Source: an uncultured Eubacterium sp.
GTDB lineage: Bacteria > Bacillota > Clostridia > Lachnospirales > Lachnospiraceae
Length of the DNA stretch: 64,000 bases
Assembly (NCBI GenBank): GCA_910584795.1
Contig: CAJUBZ010000003.1
Span: forward strand, 6,230-70,229
Direction of reading: 5' to 3'
A model generated the notes under the pieces. That model saw only the letters and a list, made by a program, of their open reading frames with translations. It ran no database searches and had not been told where the DNA came from. Each line of letters starts with the position of its first letter. Positions within the stretch are counted from its first letter, which is position 1. This document shows, piece after piece, positions 25,509-33,685 of the stretch. Both the position numbers and the translations under genes were made by a program.

Positions 25509-25805
25509 ATGAAAAATGTAATTAAAAAAACATGTGCAATCGTAATGATGACTGCAGTATTATTCACAGCAGTAGCACCAAAGCCTGTTTTGGCGGCATG
25601 TAATCATAATAACGTAACATCGAATCCAAAAGATAAGACGATTGAACAATACTCGGGATCGTCTACACATTATGTAAATGGACAAGCTTGTACTATTTAT
25701 GCATATCAGGTATTTATAGTTAATGAAAAGTGTATGGATTGTCAAGCTATTTTAAAAAAAACATATAGTTACACAAGATTGAGACATTCAGTTGATCATT
25801 CATAA
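25509..25805 (+). CDS. Small secreted Cys/His protein, module 2
   Basis: Precursor of 98 aa and paralogue of the 24,235 gene. The signal peptide differs by one residue (Ile for Val). The mature part begins ACNHNN, has a Gly/Ser-rich stretch, NGQACTIYAYQ, a KCMDCQ pair and ends HSVDHS. The conserved features against module 1 are the first Cys-x-His, the NxQxC segment, the aromatic Y-x-Y and the CxxC. AAAGGAA precedes ATG 25509. Nearly identical leader and signal peptide with a fast-changing mature part suggest diversifying selection on the secreted product. Confidence 0.75.
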   Translation: MKNVIKKTCAIVMMTAVLFTAVAPKPVLAACNHNNVTSNPKDKTIEQYSGSSTHYVNGQACTIYAYQVFIVNEKCMDCQAILKKTYSYTRLRHSVDHS

Positions 25806-25819
25806 TAAGAGTATGTAAG

Positions 25820-25853
25820 AGCCCCCGGGATTACTCCTGGGGGTTTATTTTTG
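25820..25853 (+). terminator. Terminator, module 2
   Basis: A GC-rich stem (CCCCCGGGA with TCCTGGGGG) is followed by TTTATTTTT. Confidence 0.8.
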
Positions 25854-25956
25854 CTACATTAATATAAAAATTTATTAATAAAAATTGGAAGAATTATGTA
25901 GTATAATGTTCTCATGAAATTTTGATAAAAAAACGTAAGGAAAGGGAGAAAGCAAG

Positions 25957-25995
25957 ATGTATAGAGAAAATGTATACTATATAAATGTAGATTAA
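25957..25995 (+). CDS. 12-codon micro-ORF, module 2
   Basis: Encodes MYRENVYYINVD with AAAGGGAG upstream. The first nine residues equal the module 1 peptide. It is followed by a CAGTTGTTG / CAATAGCTG hairpin and T6 near 26,003-26,037. Confidence 0.45.
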   Translation: MYRENVYYINVD

Positions 25996-26069
25996 TTTTA
26001 AACAGTTGTTGTATTTTGTACAATAGCTGCTTTTTTGTTTCAGTGAGAAAGAGCGGTGGAGGTGTTAAT

Positions 26070-26240
26070 ATGAATTAGAGGGAAAAGAAATGTATTGGGA
26101 AACTAAAGATAAATGTATAAGTGAGATATGTAAGATTGTAATCAAAATTATTTGGAGGATTATAATAGGTTGATTGTAGAATATATAAACATCCATAAAA
26201 TCAGCAACAGAGTAGAAAAATTTTTGGTAAGTTTAGTAAC
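26070..26240 (+). pseudogene. Decayed copy of the 55-aa gene
   Basis: DNA clearly related to 24,795-24,962 (same GGAGGTG site, same GATAAATGTAT and CATAAAATCAGC stretches), but the start is followed by TAG at codon 3 and at least one indel shifts the frame. It cannot encode the full protein. The remainder of 25,806-26,367 holds only the micro-ORF and its hairpin. Confidence 0.65.
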
Positions 26241-26367
26241 TTATTTACATGTTTATAAAAACTAAAAAATAAGAAGAAACTGTTCTATTGGCGGGCAGTT
26301 TTTTCTTTTATATACATCACAATAATAAACATAAAATCACGTTTGTGGTATTACGTAGATGATGTTC

Positions 26368-26431
26368 GTTGAAATTCGTCGAAAAATAAAGAAAGAAAAT
26401 TATTAATATAAGTGTTATAACAGTTTATAAT
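26368..26431 (+). promoter_or_regulatory. Phased Spo0A-box-like repeats and promoter, module 3
   Basis: GTTGAAA (26368) and GTCGAAA (26378) at 10-bp spacing, then TTAATA (26403-26408), 17-bp spacer, TATAAT (26426-26431). The hairpin leader follows, and the palindrome GTTATGCATAAC is at 26495-26506. Confidence 0.6.
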
Positions 26432-26552
26432 AATGATATCAGATTCGGATAAAACTCAAATGGCAGCGCAACCAATACAGAGGGTTTTATAAATGTTATG
26501 CATAACACAATGTAACTAGTAGGAAGTATTTTAAAAAGAAAGGAATGAAACT

Positions 26553-26842
26553 ATGAAAAATGTAATTAAAAAACATGTGCAATTGTAATGATGACAGCAG
26601 TATTATTTACAGCAGTAGCACCGAAGCCTGTTTTAGCAGCATGTACTCATTTAAATCGAACAGTTACTTCATACACTTATGATAAGTTAATGGGCTCGTC
26701 TCCTTGTACTGTAAAGCCAGGATCTTGTGTTGTTTATGGATATAAGCAATACAAAGTTACTATACGCTGTTTGGATTGTGGAGCCATCTTACATGAACAA
26801 GCAACAGGAAATACACATACTGTACACTCAGGAAGTCATTAA
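26553..26842 (+). pseudogene. Secreted Cys/His protein, module 3, frameshifted in poly-A
   Basis: Third paralogue. The ATG at 26553 reads MKNVIKKHVQL then stops, because the A tract in codons 5-7 has 6 A's instead of the 7 in modules 1 and 2. One added A restores a 96-aa precursor with signal peptide and mature part ACTHLNR, a Cys-rich middle, RCLDCGA and an HSGSH end. Translation from ATG 26588 would give 84 aa lacking the charged signal-peptide start. Either a pseudogene or a slippage-controlled (phase-variable) gene; the intact downstream frame favours recent loss or switching. Confidence 0.65.
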
Positions 26843-26863
26843 TAAAATTAAAGACACGAAATG

Positions 26864-26898
26864 GCCCTTCGGGAGGAATCCTGAAGGGCTTTGTTTTT
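26864..26898 (+). terminator. Terminator, module 3
   Basis: GCCCTTC pairs with GAAGGGC around GGGAGGAATCCT, followed by TTTGTTTTTT. Confidence 0.8.
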
Positions 26899-27237
26899 TG
26901 CGTAGTATAATATTCTCATGATAAATTAATAAAAAACAGAAGAATAGGGGGATAGATAACCGAATGAAAAGGCAATTTGAGTGACAGTGTTTTTAGCATT
27001 GAATTTGTTTATAATTAAATGTTCCTAAAGATTAATGTCAGTGTATCATAGAAACTGAAAAAAGGTTAATTCGCATTTGTGAATTCTTAGGAATTGAACA
27101 AATGATATTGGTGTGTTAAAATAAATCCGTTACAATAAAGAACAAAGCATATACTTATGATTCGTAAGGAATATGTCAGTGTTTCTATTATATTTAGAGA
27201 TAAAAATATAAATAATAAGTAGAAAGGAAATAAAGAT
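26899..27237 (+). other. Intergenic, partial module relic
   Basis: It opens with GTAGTATAATATTCTCATG, as upstream of the module 2 micro-ORF, and then loses similarity before the micro-ORF would begin. The rest, up to the GAAAGGA site of ppiB, is AT-rich with no ORF I trust. Confidence 0.4.
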
Positions 27238-27759
27238 ATGGCACAAAATCCAATAATAACGATTGAAATGGAAAGTGGAGATATAATGAAAGCAGAATTA
27301 TATCCTGAAATAGCCCCTAATACTGTAAATAATTTTATCAGCCTGATTAAGAAAGGATATTACGATGGGATTATTTTTCATAGAGTCATAAGAGGCTTTA
27401 TGATTCAAGGTGGAGATCCAGAGGGTACCGGTGTAGGTGGTCCGGGATATTCTATTAAAGGAGAATTCTCAGGAAATGGTTTTCAGAATGATTTAAAACA
27501 TACAAAAGGAGTTTTATCTATGGCAAGAACCATGATGCCGGACACTGCTGGTTCTCAGTTTTTTATTATGCATGAAACATCCCCTCATTTGGATGGACAG
27601 TATGCAGGATTTGGTAAGGTTATTGAAGGTATAGAAGTAGTCGATCAGATTGCATCTGTAGCAACAGATTATATGGATAAACCAATGGAAGAACAGAAAA
27701 TGAAGAAAGTAACGGTTGAGACATTTGGAGTAGAATATCAGGAACCAGAGACAGTGTAA
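27238..27759 (+). CDS. ppiB: Cyclophilin peptidyl-prolyl isomerase
   Basis: Cytosolic cyclophilin of 173 aa that catalyses cis-trans isomerisation of Xaa-Pro bonds. The active-site pattern is clear: FHRVIRGFMIQGGDP (catalytic Arg, Phe, Gln), GVLSMAR, GSQFFI, and HLDGQYAGFGKV. No signal peptide. GAAAGGA lies before ATG 27238. Full family length. Confidence 0.96.
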   Translation: MAQNPIITIEMESGDIMKAELYPEIAPNTVNNFISLIKKGYYDGIIFHRVIRGFMIQGGDPEGTGVGGPGYSIKGEFSGNGFQNDLKHTKGVLSMARTMMPDTAGSQFFIMHETSPHLDGQYAGFGKVIEGIEVVDQIASVATDYMDKPMEEQKMKKVTVETFGVEYQEPETV

Positions 27760-27854
27760 ATTAGTAAACAATTTTTGTCGGTTGTGAACAAATGTAAATA
27801 AAAAATACCGATAATGGTAATATAATAAGAAGCAACATTTAGGAGGTTAGAGAA

Positions 27855-28079
27855 ATGGCTAAGATAACGAAAGACATGATTATTGCAGATATTATTCAGG
27901 TAAATATGGGATGTGTTCCGATTTTATTAAATGAGGGTATGCATTGTATTGGATGTCCGGCATCACAGGGAGAAACATTAGAAGAGGCATGTATGGTACA
28001 TGGACTTGATGCTGATGTTCTGGCAAAGAAATTAAATGATTTTGTCGAAAGTGTAGAAATATCTGAGGATGAGAAATAA
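27855..28079 (+). CDS. DUF1858 redox-disulfide protein
   Basis: Protein of 74 aa of the DUF1858 family (hybrid-cluster-protein-associated redox disulfide domain). The helical start ITKDMIIADIIQ and the GMHCIGCPAS motif with its CxxC pair are diagnostic. Short free-standing copies are common in anaerobic Firmicutes; the biochemical role is not settled, and redox sensing or transfer is inferred from the CxxC. AGGAGG precedes ATG 27855. Downstream is a two-way terminator. Confidence 0.9.
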   Translation: MAKITKDMIIADIIQVNMGCVPILLNEGMHCIGCPASQGETLEEACMVHGLDADVLAKKLNDFVESVEISEDEK

Positions 28080-28131
28080 TAATTGTATTAATCTTTTTCT
28101 ATAGATTATTAAAACGAAAACTGATTTTTGC

Positions 28132-28170
28132 GTAAAAAAGAACCTTACAATCTGTAAGGTTCTTTTTTAC
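28132..28170. terminator. Bidirectional terminator
   Basis: A perfect 18-bp stem (28132-28149 with 28153-28170), A-rich on the left and T-rich on the right, between two convergent genes; it serves both. Confidence 0.9.
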
Positions 28171-28181
28171 ATATATGTTTC

Positions 28182-28604
28182 TTATAAAGCTACATCTCCA
28201 ATGATTCCATCAATAACATAGTAAGCTTTCATATCTTCTGGTTTAACATAAATAGATACAGAAGTCATTGTCTTCTTCCCATTTTTTGTCTTGTAATCAT
28301 CTTTTACTGCTTTTTCAATTGCTTTTGTATCAAATTCCATTCCATGGAACTGAACAAATAAGTTATTCTCTTTTTTAGCGGCAGTCTTTTTTGTAGTAGT
28401 TTTAGCAGCTGCTTTCTTAACAGTAGTTTTAGCCACTGATTTTGCCTCTTCTTTTTTTACAGTAGTTTTAGCAGGTGTTTTAGTTTCTGCTTTTTTTGTT
28501 GTTTTAACAGTTGTAGCAGCTTTTTTAACTGGCGCTTCATCAACTTTTTTTGCTGTAGTTTTGGCAGCTGTTGTTTTTACAGCGTCTTTCTTTGCTGTTG
28601 CCAT
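28182..28604 (-). CDS. DUF6465-type protein with Lys/Ala/Thr-rich tail
   Basis: Protein of 140 aa on the reverse strand, AAGGAGG before its ATG. Residues 1-78 are a histone-H1-like tail of Lys, Ala and Thr repeats (KKAAAKTTTKKTAAKK), and residues 80-140 form a compact domain (FVQFHGMEFDTKAIEKAV, VSIYVKPEDMKAYYVI) that I recognise as the DUF6465 type of Lachnospiraceae. The tail should bind nucleic acid non-specifically, so a nucleoid role is plausible but unproven. It is the only sizeable convincing reverse-strand gene in the window. Confidence 0.85.
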   Translation of the reverse strand: MATAKKDAVKTTAAKTTAKKVDEAPVKKAATTVKTTKKAETKTPAKTTVKKEEAKSVAKTTVKKAAAKTTTKKTAAKKENNLFVQFHGMEFDTKAIEKAVKDDYKTKNGKKTMTSVSIYVKPEDMKAYYVIDGIIGDVAL

Positions 28605-28906
28605 AATATTAATCCTCCTTAAATTTAAGTAGGTCGATTCAAGTCTAATAAAATGAGTTCGTATTTATCAACCCAATAATATGAATGTTTTTCACAAAAT
28701 GTATCATACAACTACATATTAAAATATGCAATGTTTAAAAAAAAGTTTATGAAAAACCTACAAATTTGTTTCTGATATTGTAAAAAAATAATAAAAATAT
28801 ATGAATTCGGATTAGGTTAAAAAATTTTATTTGTAAATAATTACAATAAAATAAATGATATTAAAACAGAATATAGGAAGAAAATGTTAAACTTAAGTAG
28901 AATAAT
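28605..28906. other. AT-rich divergent intergenic region
   Basis: Lies between the DUF6465 gene (leftward) and the SH3 gene (rightward) and must hold the leftward promoter. Apart from very AT-rich tracts I see no ORF or hairpin. Confidence 0.4.
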
Positions 28907-28935
28907 TTGACTTTGTGTCGAAACTCTGTTAGTAT
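28907..28935 (+). promoter_or_regulatory. Promoter with internal Spo0A box
   Basis: TTGACT (28907-28912), 17-bp spacer, TAGTAT (28930-28935). The spacer contains TGTCGAAACTC, a perfect Spo0A box also found in modules 1 and 2. A box between -35 and -10 would suit repression by phosphorylated Spo0A. Confidence 0.6.
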
Positions 28936-28985
28936 TTTATGTAAAGTATATGTGTATAAAAATGTTTATGTGACAGGTAGATTGA

Positions 28986-29441
28986 ATGAATAAATATATC
29001 AAAAAAAGATTAAAAAGAAACATATATAAGCATGGCAATCTGATTATTTATGTTGGAATATTTGCCATAGCTTCTATTGTTACTATTGCTTCTGTTGTCA
29101 GTAGAACAGATAAAGTTGTTTTTATTGATGATTCGCAGATGGCAGTCACGGAAAAAGAGTCCATCGCCATGAAAGATAAGGATACGTATAAGGTGGCAGC
29201 AAAAGATGAGAAAGATAATGCATCGACAAAGAAACAGGAATATGGATTAGGCAGTAAAGTTGTTATTCAAGTTGATGCTTTGAATGTAAGAAGTGAGGCA
29301 TCACAAGAGGCAGAAGCATTGGGAATTGTTGATAAGGGTGAAATGTTTCAGATTATATCTCAGGGCAGTGAATGGATTGAGATTGATTATAATGGGAACA
29401 ATGGATTTGTGAAAACAGAATTTGTAGAAATCAAAAAATAA
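28986..29441 (+). CDS. Membrane-anchored bacterial SH3 domain protein
   Basis: Protein of 151 aa. A basic start and one membrane helix (~20-38) are followed by a charged linker (~45-88) and one SH3b domain (~90-150; ALNVRSEASQEAEALGIVDKGE, WIEIDYNGNNGFVKTEFV). Extracellular SH3b domains usually bind peptidoglycan peptides. The ribosome-binding site is weak (CAGGTAG). Own promoter and terminator; no enzyme domain is fused, so it probably acts as a wall-binding adaptor. Confidence 0.85.
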   Translation: MNKYIKKRLKRNIYKHGNLIIYVGIFAIASIVTIASVVSRTDKVVFIDDSQMAVTEKESIAMKDKDTYKVAAKDEKDNASTKKQEYGLGSKVVIQVDALNVRSEASQEAEALGIVDKGEMFQIISQGSEWIEIDYNGNNGFVKTEFVEIKK

Positions 29442-29444
29442 ACG

Positions 29445-29476
29445 AAAAGAAATCCTGAAATCAGGGTTTCTTTTTT
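29445..29476 (+). terminator. Terminator of the SH3 gene
   Basis: A 14-bp stem (29445-29458 with 29461-29474) is followed by TT. Confidence 0.8.
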
Positions 29477-29549
29477 GCTTGCTTTGCAGGACAGTTTGTT
29501 CTATACTTATGCTATCATGCATACTAGTGATTAAGAGGAAGGAGGACAT

Positions 29550-29984
29550 ATGAATTATATTGGCTGGTTAATTGTGTTTGTAATCTTTGCAGCACTGGAA
29601 CTGGTGTCTCTGGGAATGACCTGTATATGGTTTGCCATAGGTGCATTGGCAGCTTGTGTTACATCACTGTTTACAGGAAACTGGATAATACAGGCACTTG
29701 TTTTTATAATTGTGACCGCGGCTGTTCTTATTTTATTAAGACCGATAGCAGTGAAGCATATCAATAACAAAGCAGAGAAAACAAATGTGGAGTCTATTGA
29801 AGGTAAGATTGGAAAAGTAATATCTGATATTGATAATATTAATGCCAAAGGAATGGTAAAAATTGACGGAGTGGAGTGGACGGCTAGAAGTCAACAGAAT
29901 GAAGTGATAAAAGCAGGAACTTTGGTGAAAGTAGTATCAGTTGAAGGTGTTAAGGTTATAGTAAAAGGGACAGAGGACAAATAG
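29550..29984 (+). CDS. NfeD family membrane protein
   Basis: Protein of 144 aa of the short NfeD type: hydrophobic segments in residues 1-70 (LVIFVIFAALELVSLGMTCIWF and on), then an OB-fold C-terminal domain (~85-144; GKIGKVISDI, GMVKIDGVEWTARS). It partners SPFH/stomatin proteins in membrane microdomains, and its gene lies just before one here (27-bp gap). GGAAGGAGG precedes ATG 29550. The long Clp-like protease domain of full NfeD proteins is absent, as usual for this subtype. Confidence 0.9.
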   Translation: MNYIGWLIVFVIFAALELVSLGMTCIWFAIGALAACVTSLFTGNWIIQALVFIIVTAAVLILLRPIAVKHINNKAEKTNVESIEGKIGKVISDIDNINAKGMVKIDGVEWTARSQQNEVIKAGTLVKVVSVEGVKVIVKGTEDK

Positions 29985-30011
29985 CAAATAAATTATTAGG
30001 AGGAAATAGAT

Positions 30012-30926
30012 ATGGCATTTTTAATTATTATTTTAGTTTTAGCAATTGTAGTTGTTTCGACATGTGTGAAAATTGTGCCACAGGCACATTCATATGTTAT
30101 TGAAAGATTAGGAGTTTATAAAGAAACGTGGTCTGTAGGAATTCACTTTAAAGTTCCGTTTCTTGACAGAGTTTCAAGAAGAGTGAATTTGAAAGAACAG
30201 GTTGCAGATTTTGAGCCACAGCCGGTTATTACGAGAGATAATGTAACAATGCAGATTGATACAATTATATTCTATCAGATTACAGATCCGAAACTTTTTG
30301 CTTACGGTGTGGAAAATCCTATTGTAGCAATCAAATCTCTTACAGCGACAACACTTAGAAATATTGTTGGTGATTTAGAACTTGATGAGACACTTACATC
30401 TAGAGAGACAATTAACGCAAAGATGCGTACTGAATTAGATGTTGCAACAGATCCTTGGGGAATTAAAGTAAATAGAGTGGAACTTAAAAATATTATTCCA
30501 CCAAGAGATATTCAGGAAGCAATGGAAAAACAGATGAGAGCAGAGCGTGAGAAGCGTGAGCAGATTCTTAGAGCAGAAGGCGAAAAACGTTCAGCAGTAT
30601 TGATTGCAGAAGGTAAGAAAGAAGCAGCAATTTTGAATGCTGAGGCTGACAAGGAAGCAGCAGTGTTAAAAGCTGATGCTGAAAAACAGAAGAAGATGCT
30701 TGAGGCTGAAGGTGAGGCAGCAGCAATTCTTAAGGTACAGCAGGCAACAGCGGATGGTATCAGAGCTATTAAAGAGGCTGGTGCAGATGAGGCTGTTCTC
30801 ACAATGAAGAGTTTAGAAGCGTTTGTTGCGGCTGCTGATGGTCAGGCGACTAAGATTATTATTCCGTCTGAGATTCAGGGAATTGCAGGCAGCGTAAAGG
30901 CATTGGCAGAAACAATCAAAGCATAA
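30012..30926 (+). CDS. SPFH/band 7 (stomatin-like) protein
   Basis: Protein of 304 aa. One N-terminal membrane helix (~2-20) is followed by the band 7 domain (~25-190; VPQAHSYVIERLGVYKETW, NVTMQIDTIIFYQI) and an Ala/Glu/Lys-rich coiled coil (~185-250). Such proteins oligomerise into membrane cages and are linked to membrane quality control with FtsH-type proteases. Operon with the NfeD gene (AGGAGG at the start). Full length for a QmcA-like protein. Confidence 0.95.
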   Translation: MAFLIIILVLAIVVVSTCVKIVPQAHSYVIERLGVYKETWSVGIHFKVPFLDRVSRRVNLKEQVADFEPQPVITRDNVTMQIDTIIFYQITDPKLFAYGVENPIVAIKSLTATTLRNIVGDLELDETLTSRETINAKMRTELDVATDPWGIKVNRVELKNIIPPRDIQEAMEKQMRAEREKREQILRAEGEKRSAVLIAEGKKEAAILNAEADKEAAVLKADAEKQKKMLEAEGEAAAILKVQQATADGIRAIKEAGADEAVLTMKSLEAFVAAADGQATKIIIPSEIQGIAGSVKALAETIKA

Positions 30927-30994
30927 GAATTATATTGTAATAATATAAGGAAACAAATAGAAAGAGCGTCCGGGACGTTAGTGAGTTAAGGATT

Positions 30995-31324
30995 ATGTAT
31001 AACGAAGAGAGAGTTTTGTGTGGAGCGAATTCTTACGAAAAAAGGTTCTATTTAAACGATAAATTTAAAAACTTACCAGAGCAGGTCAAACAGGAACTGC
31101 AGATTATGTGTGTTATGTTCACAGAAGAGGTAGGAGGGACTTTGATTTTAGAATTTGATGAAGATGGATATTTACAGTTGATCACAGATGCAAATGAAGA
31201 TGATATTCTGTATGATGAGATTGGCAGTGGATTAAAAATTCATCAGATTCAGTTAGATAAGAGGGAGTTGTTAGAGGCTCTTGAAATGTACTATAGAGTA
31301 TTTGTTTTAGGAGAAGGCACGTGA
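30995..31324 (+). CDS. DUF6145-type small acidic protein
   Basis: Acidic cytosolic protein of 109 aa that I associate with DUF6145, a Lachnospiraceae family usually found before coaX, as here (1-bp gap). It opens VLCGANSYEKRFYLNDKF and has an acidic middle (TDANEDDILYDEIGSG). No catalytic motif, signal peptide or membrane segment. Function unknown; conserved position suggests a link to CoA synthesis or the dusB operon. Confidence 0.7.
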   Translation: MYNEERVLCGANSYEKRFYLNDKFKNLPEQVKQELQIMCVMFTEEVGGTLILEFDEDGYLQLITDANEDDILYDEIGSGLKIHQIQLDKRELLEALEMYYRVFVLGEGT

Positions 31325-31325
31325 T

Positions 31326-32111
31326 ATGTTGTTAACAGTAGACGTAGGAAATACGAATATTACATTAGGTTTGTTTCAGGAACAAAAGGTTTTTGTAACC
31401 TTTCGTATCAATACACAGGCAGTTAGAACATCGGATGAATATGGTTCATTAATTGCGGAGATGATTGTGCGCAAAGGTATTAACATTAAAGATATTGATG
31501 ATGTTATTATTGCATCTGTTGTACCGAAGGTTATGTATTCTTTAAATAGCGGTATTATTAAATATTTTGGAATTCAGCCGATTATTGTAGGAATCGGAAC
31601 AAAGACGGGAATTAAGATTAATCGTACAGATCCAAGAGAGGTGGGGGCTGATCGTATTGTAGATGCTGTGGCAGCTTATGAAATATATGGCGGTCCATGT
31701 ATTGTTATAGATTTTGGAACAGCGACCACTTATGACCTGATTGGGCCGGGAGGCACTTTTGAAGCGGGCGTAACATCTCCTGGGATTCAAATTTGTGCAA
31801 AGGCATTGTGGGATTGTACTGCGAAACTTCCAGAGATTGAAATTAAAAAGCCGGATTCTATTTTAGGTAAAGATACTATTTCCAGCATGCAGGCAGGAAT
31901 TGTTTTCGGTTATATAGGCCAGACAGAGTATATTGTTGAATGCATGAAGAAGGAAAGTGGTATTGAAGATTTGAAAGTAATTGCCACAGGAGGATTGGGA
32001 AGAATTATTTATGAAAATACTGACTGTATTGATATATATGATAATGAACTGACACTCCAGGGAATGAGAATTATTTACGAGAAGAATAAGAAAAGATATG
32101 AAGATAGGTAA
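31326..32111 (+). CDS. coaX: Type III pantothenate kinase
   Basis: Enzyme of 261 aa phosphorylating pantothenate, the first step of CoA synthesis. ASKHA-fold motifs of the type III family: DVGNTNITLG at the start (phosphate loop), VGADRIVDAVAAYE near 112, DFGTATTYDLI near 134, and GGLGRIIYE near 222. Type III kinases need a monovalent cation and are not inhibited by CoA. It overlaps dusB by 14 bp, so the two are co-translated. Confidence 0.96.
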   Translation: MLLTVDVGNTNITLGLFQEQKVFVTFRINTQAVRTSDEYGSLIAEMIVRKGINIKDIDDVIIASVVPKVMYSLNSGIIKYFGIQPIIVGIGTKTGIKINRTDPREVGADRIVDAVAAYEIYGGPCIVIDFGTATTYDLIGPGGTFEAGVTSPGIQICAKALWDCTAKLPEIEIKKPDSILGKDTISSMQAGIVFGYIGQTEYIVECMKKESGIEDLKVIATGGLGRIIYENTDCIDIYDNELTLQGMRIIYEKNKKRYEDR

Positions 32112-33051
32112 TGTTGAAATTGAAAATGGTTTAGCATTAGGACCAATGGCAGGTGTTACGGACCTGCCATTTCGTCTGCTTTGTAAGGAACAGGGCTGTG
32201 GACTGATGTATACAGAGATGGTTAGTGCCAAAGCTATTTTATATAAGAACAAGAAAACAAAAGACTTGCTGGCAATAGAAGAGGATGAGCATCCTATTGG
32301 GGTGCAGCTTTTTGGCTCAGAACCGGATATTATGGCGGAAATAGCTTCAGGTGTGGCATATGGTGCATGTGATTTTATTGATGTAAACATGGGGTGTCCG
32401 GTGCCAAAGATTGTAAACAACCATGAGGGTTCTTATCTTTTGACCCAGCCAAAGTTAGTGGAAGAAATACTGACGAAGATGGTGAAAGCAAGTATTAAAC
32501 CGATTACCATTAAAATTAGAAAAGGTTTTAGGGACGGTGAAAGTCAGGCAGTGGAGATTGCAAAGATTGCAGAGGCTTGTGGTGTGTCAGCCATAGCAGT
32601 CCATGGAAGAACCAGAGAACAATATTATAGTGGTAAGGCAGACTGGAATATTATTAAGGAAGTAAAAGAAGCTGTCAGTATTCCGGTAATTGGTAATGGA
32701 GATATTCTTACACCACAGGATGCAAAAGCGATGAAAGAATATACCGGATGTGACGGACTGATGGTAGGCAGGGCGGCACGTGGAAACCCCTGGATATTTA
32801 AACAAATCAATGAATATCTGAAAACAGGAGAATTAATAGACAAACCTACACCGCAGGAAATTAAAGCGATGATATTGAAACACGCACAGATGTTAATTGC
32901 GTGCAAAGGTGAATTTACCGGTGTTCATGAAATGCGCAAGCATATTGCTTGGTATACGGGAGGATTGCCACATTCAGCAGAATTAAGACGTAAGTGTAAT
33001 GAAATGGAAAGTTGGGATGAATTACAAAAATTACTAGACGACAGATTATAG
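32098..33051 (+). CDS. dusB: tRNA-dihydrouridine synthase
   Basis: Flavoenzyme of 317 aa that reduces uridine to dihydrouridine in tRNA. A TIM barrel with GPMAGVTDLPFR at the FMN site, VNMGCPVPKIV with the catalytic Cys near 100, AVHGRTREQYYSGKADW near 169, and IGNGDI and GLMVGRAARGNPW as phosphate-binding loops; a helical C-terminal domain follows. DusB is the usual single Dus in Firmicutes. The end is followed by a weak hairpin and the greA promoter. Confidence 0.95.
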   Translation: MKIGNVEIENGLALGPMAGVTDLPFRLLCKEQGCGLMYTEMVSAKAILYKNKKTKDLLAIEEDEHPIGVQLFGSEPDIMAEIASGVAYGACDFIDVNMGCPVPKIVNNHEGSYLLTQPKLVEEILTKMVKASIKPITIKIRKGFRDGESQAVEIAKIAEACGVSAIAVHGRTREQYYSGKADWNIIKEVKEAVSIPVIGNGDILTPQDAKAMKEYTGCDGLMVGRAARGNPWIFKQINEYLKTGELIDKPTPQEIKAMILKHAQMLIACKGEFTGVHEMRKHIAWYTGGLPHSAELRRKCNEMESWDELQKLLDDRL

Positions 33052-33114
33052 AAGAAAAGTTACAAAGGTTGTGGATATGCAGGGTGGAAATGCCCATTAG
33101 TAAAGGCATTTTGG

Positions 33115-33143
33115 TTGACAATAATGCTTTGCCCTGCTATTAT
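33115..33143 (+). promoter_or_regulatory. Promoter of greA-lysS
   Basis: TTGACA (33115-33120), 17-bp spacer, TATTAT (33138-33143), 45 bp before the GreA start. Confidence 0.85.
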
Positions 33144-33187
33144 AAAGTGTAAAACTTTTGATAGATTGTTGATTGGAGGAAGTAACA

Positions 33188-33676
33188 ATGGCAGATAGCA
33201 CAAAGAAAAATATACTTACCTATGCAGGCCTGCAGGAACTTGAGGCTGAACTAGAGGATTTAAAGTTAAATAAACGTAAGGAAGTAGCTCAGAAGATTAA
33301 AGAAGCCAGAGAACAGGGTGATTTATCAGAAAATGCTGAGTATGATGCCGCAAAAGATGAGCAGAGAGATATTGAGGCTCGTATTGAAGAAATCGAAAAG
33401 ATCCTTAAGAATGTAGAAGTTGTCGGAGAAGATGATGTAGATGATACAAAGATCAGTGTTGGATGCCATATTTTAATCCATGATTTGGAATATGATGAAG
33501 AATTGGAATTCAGTATAGTAGGTTCTACACAGACAAATAGTTTAAAAGGAAAGATTTCAAATGAGTCCCCGTTAGGTATGGCATTAATCGGCCATGAGAT
33601 TGGTGATGTCGTTGAAGTAGAAATGGGAGAAGTTGTTTCTAAATATAAAGTGCTTGATATTAAGACAAGAAAGTAA
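33188..33676 (+). CDS. greA: Transcription elongation factor GreA
   Basis: Protein of 162 aa that rescues backtracked RNA polymerase. An N-terminal coiled-coil hairpin carries the acidic tip (GDLSENAEYDAAKDEQ near 45) and a C-terminal FKBP-like domain follows (SPLGMALIGHEIGDVV). ATG 33188 is 7 nt after GGAGGA; the in-frame TTG at 33173 overlaps that site and is rejected. It is followed by the structured element and then lysS, which may share its transcript. Confidence 0.96.
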   Translation: MADSTKKNILTYAGLQELEAELEDLKLNKRKEVAQKIKEAREQGDLSENAEYDAAKDEQRDIEARIEEIEKILKNVEVVGEDDVDDTKISVGCHILIHDLEYDEELEFSIVGSTQTNSLKGKISNESPLGMALIGHEIGDVVEVEMGEVVSKYKVLDIKTRK

Positions 33677-33685
33677 TTTGTGCAA

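Noticed and set aside
28620..28660. TCGATTCAAGTC resembling a tRNA T-arm
   Set aside because: No acceptor or anticodon arms can be folded around it.
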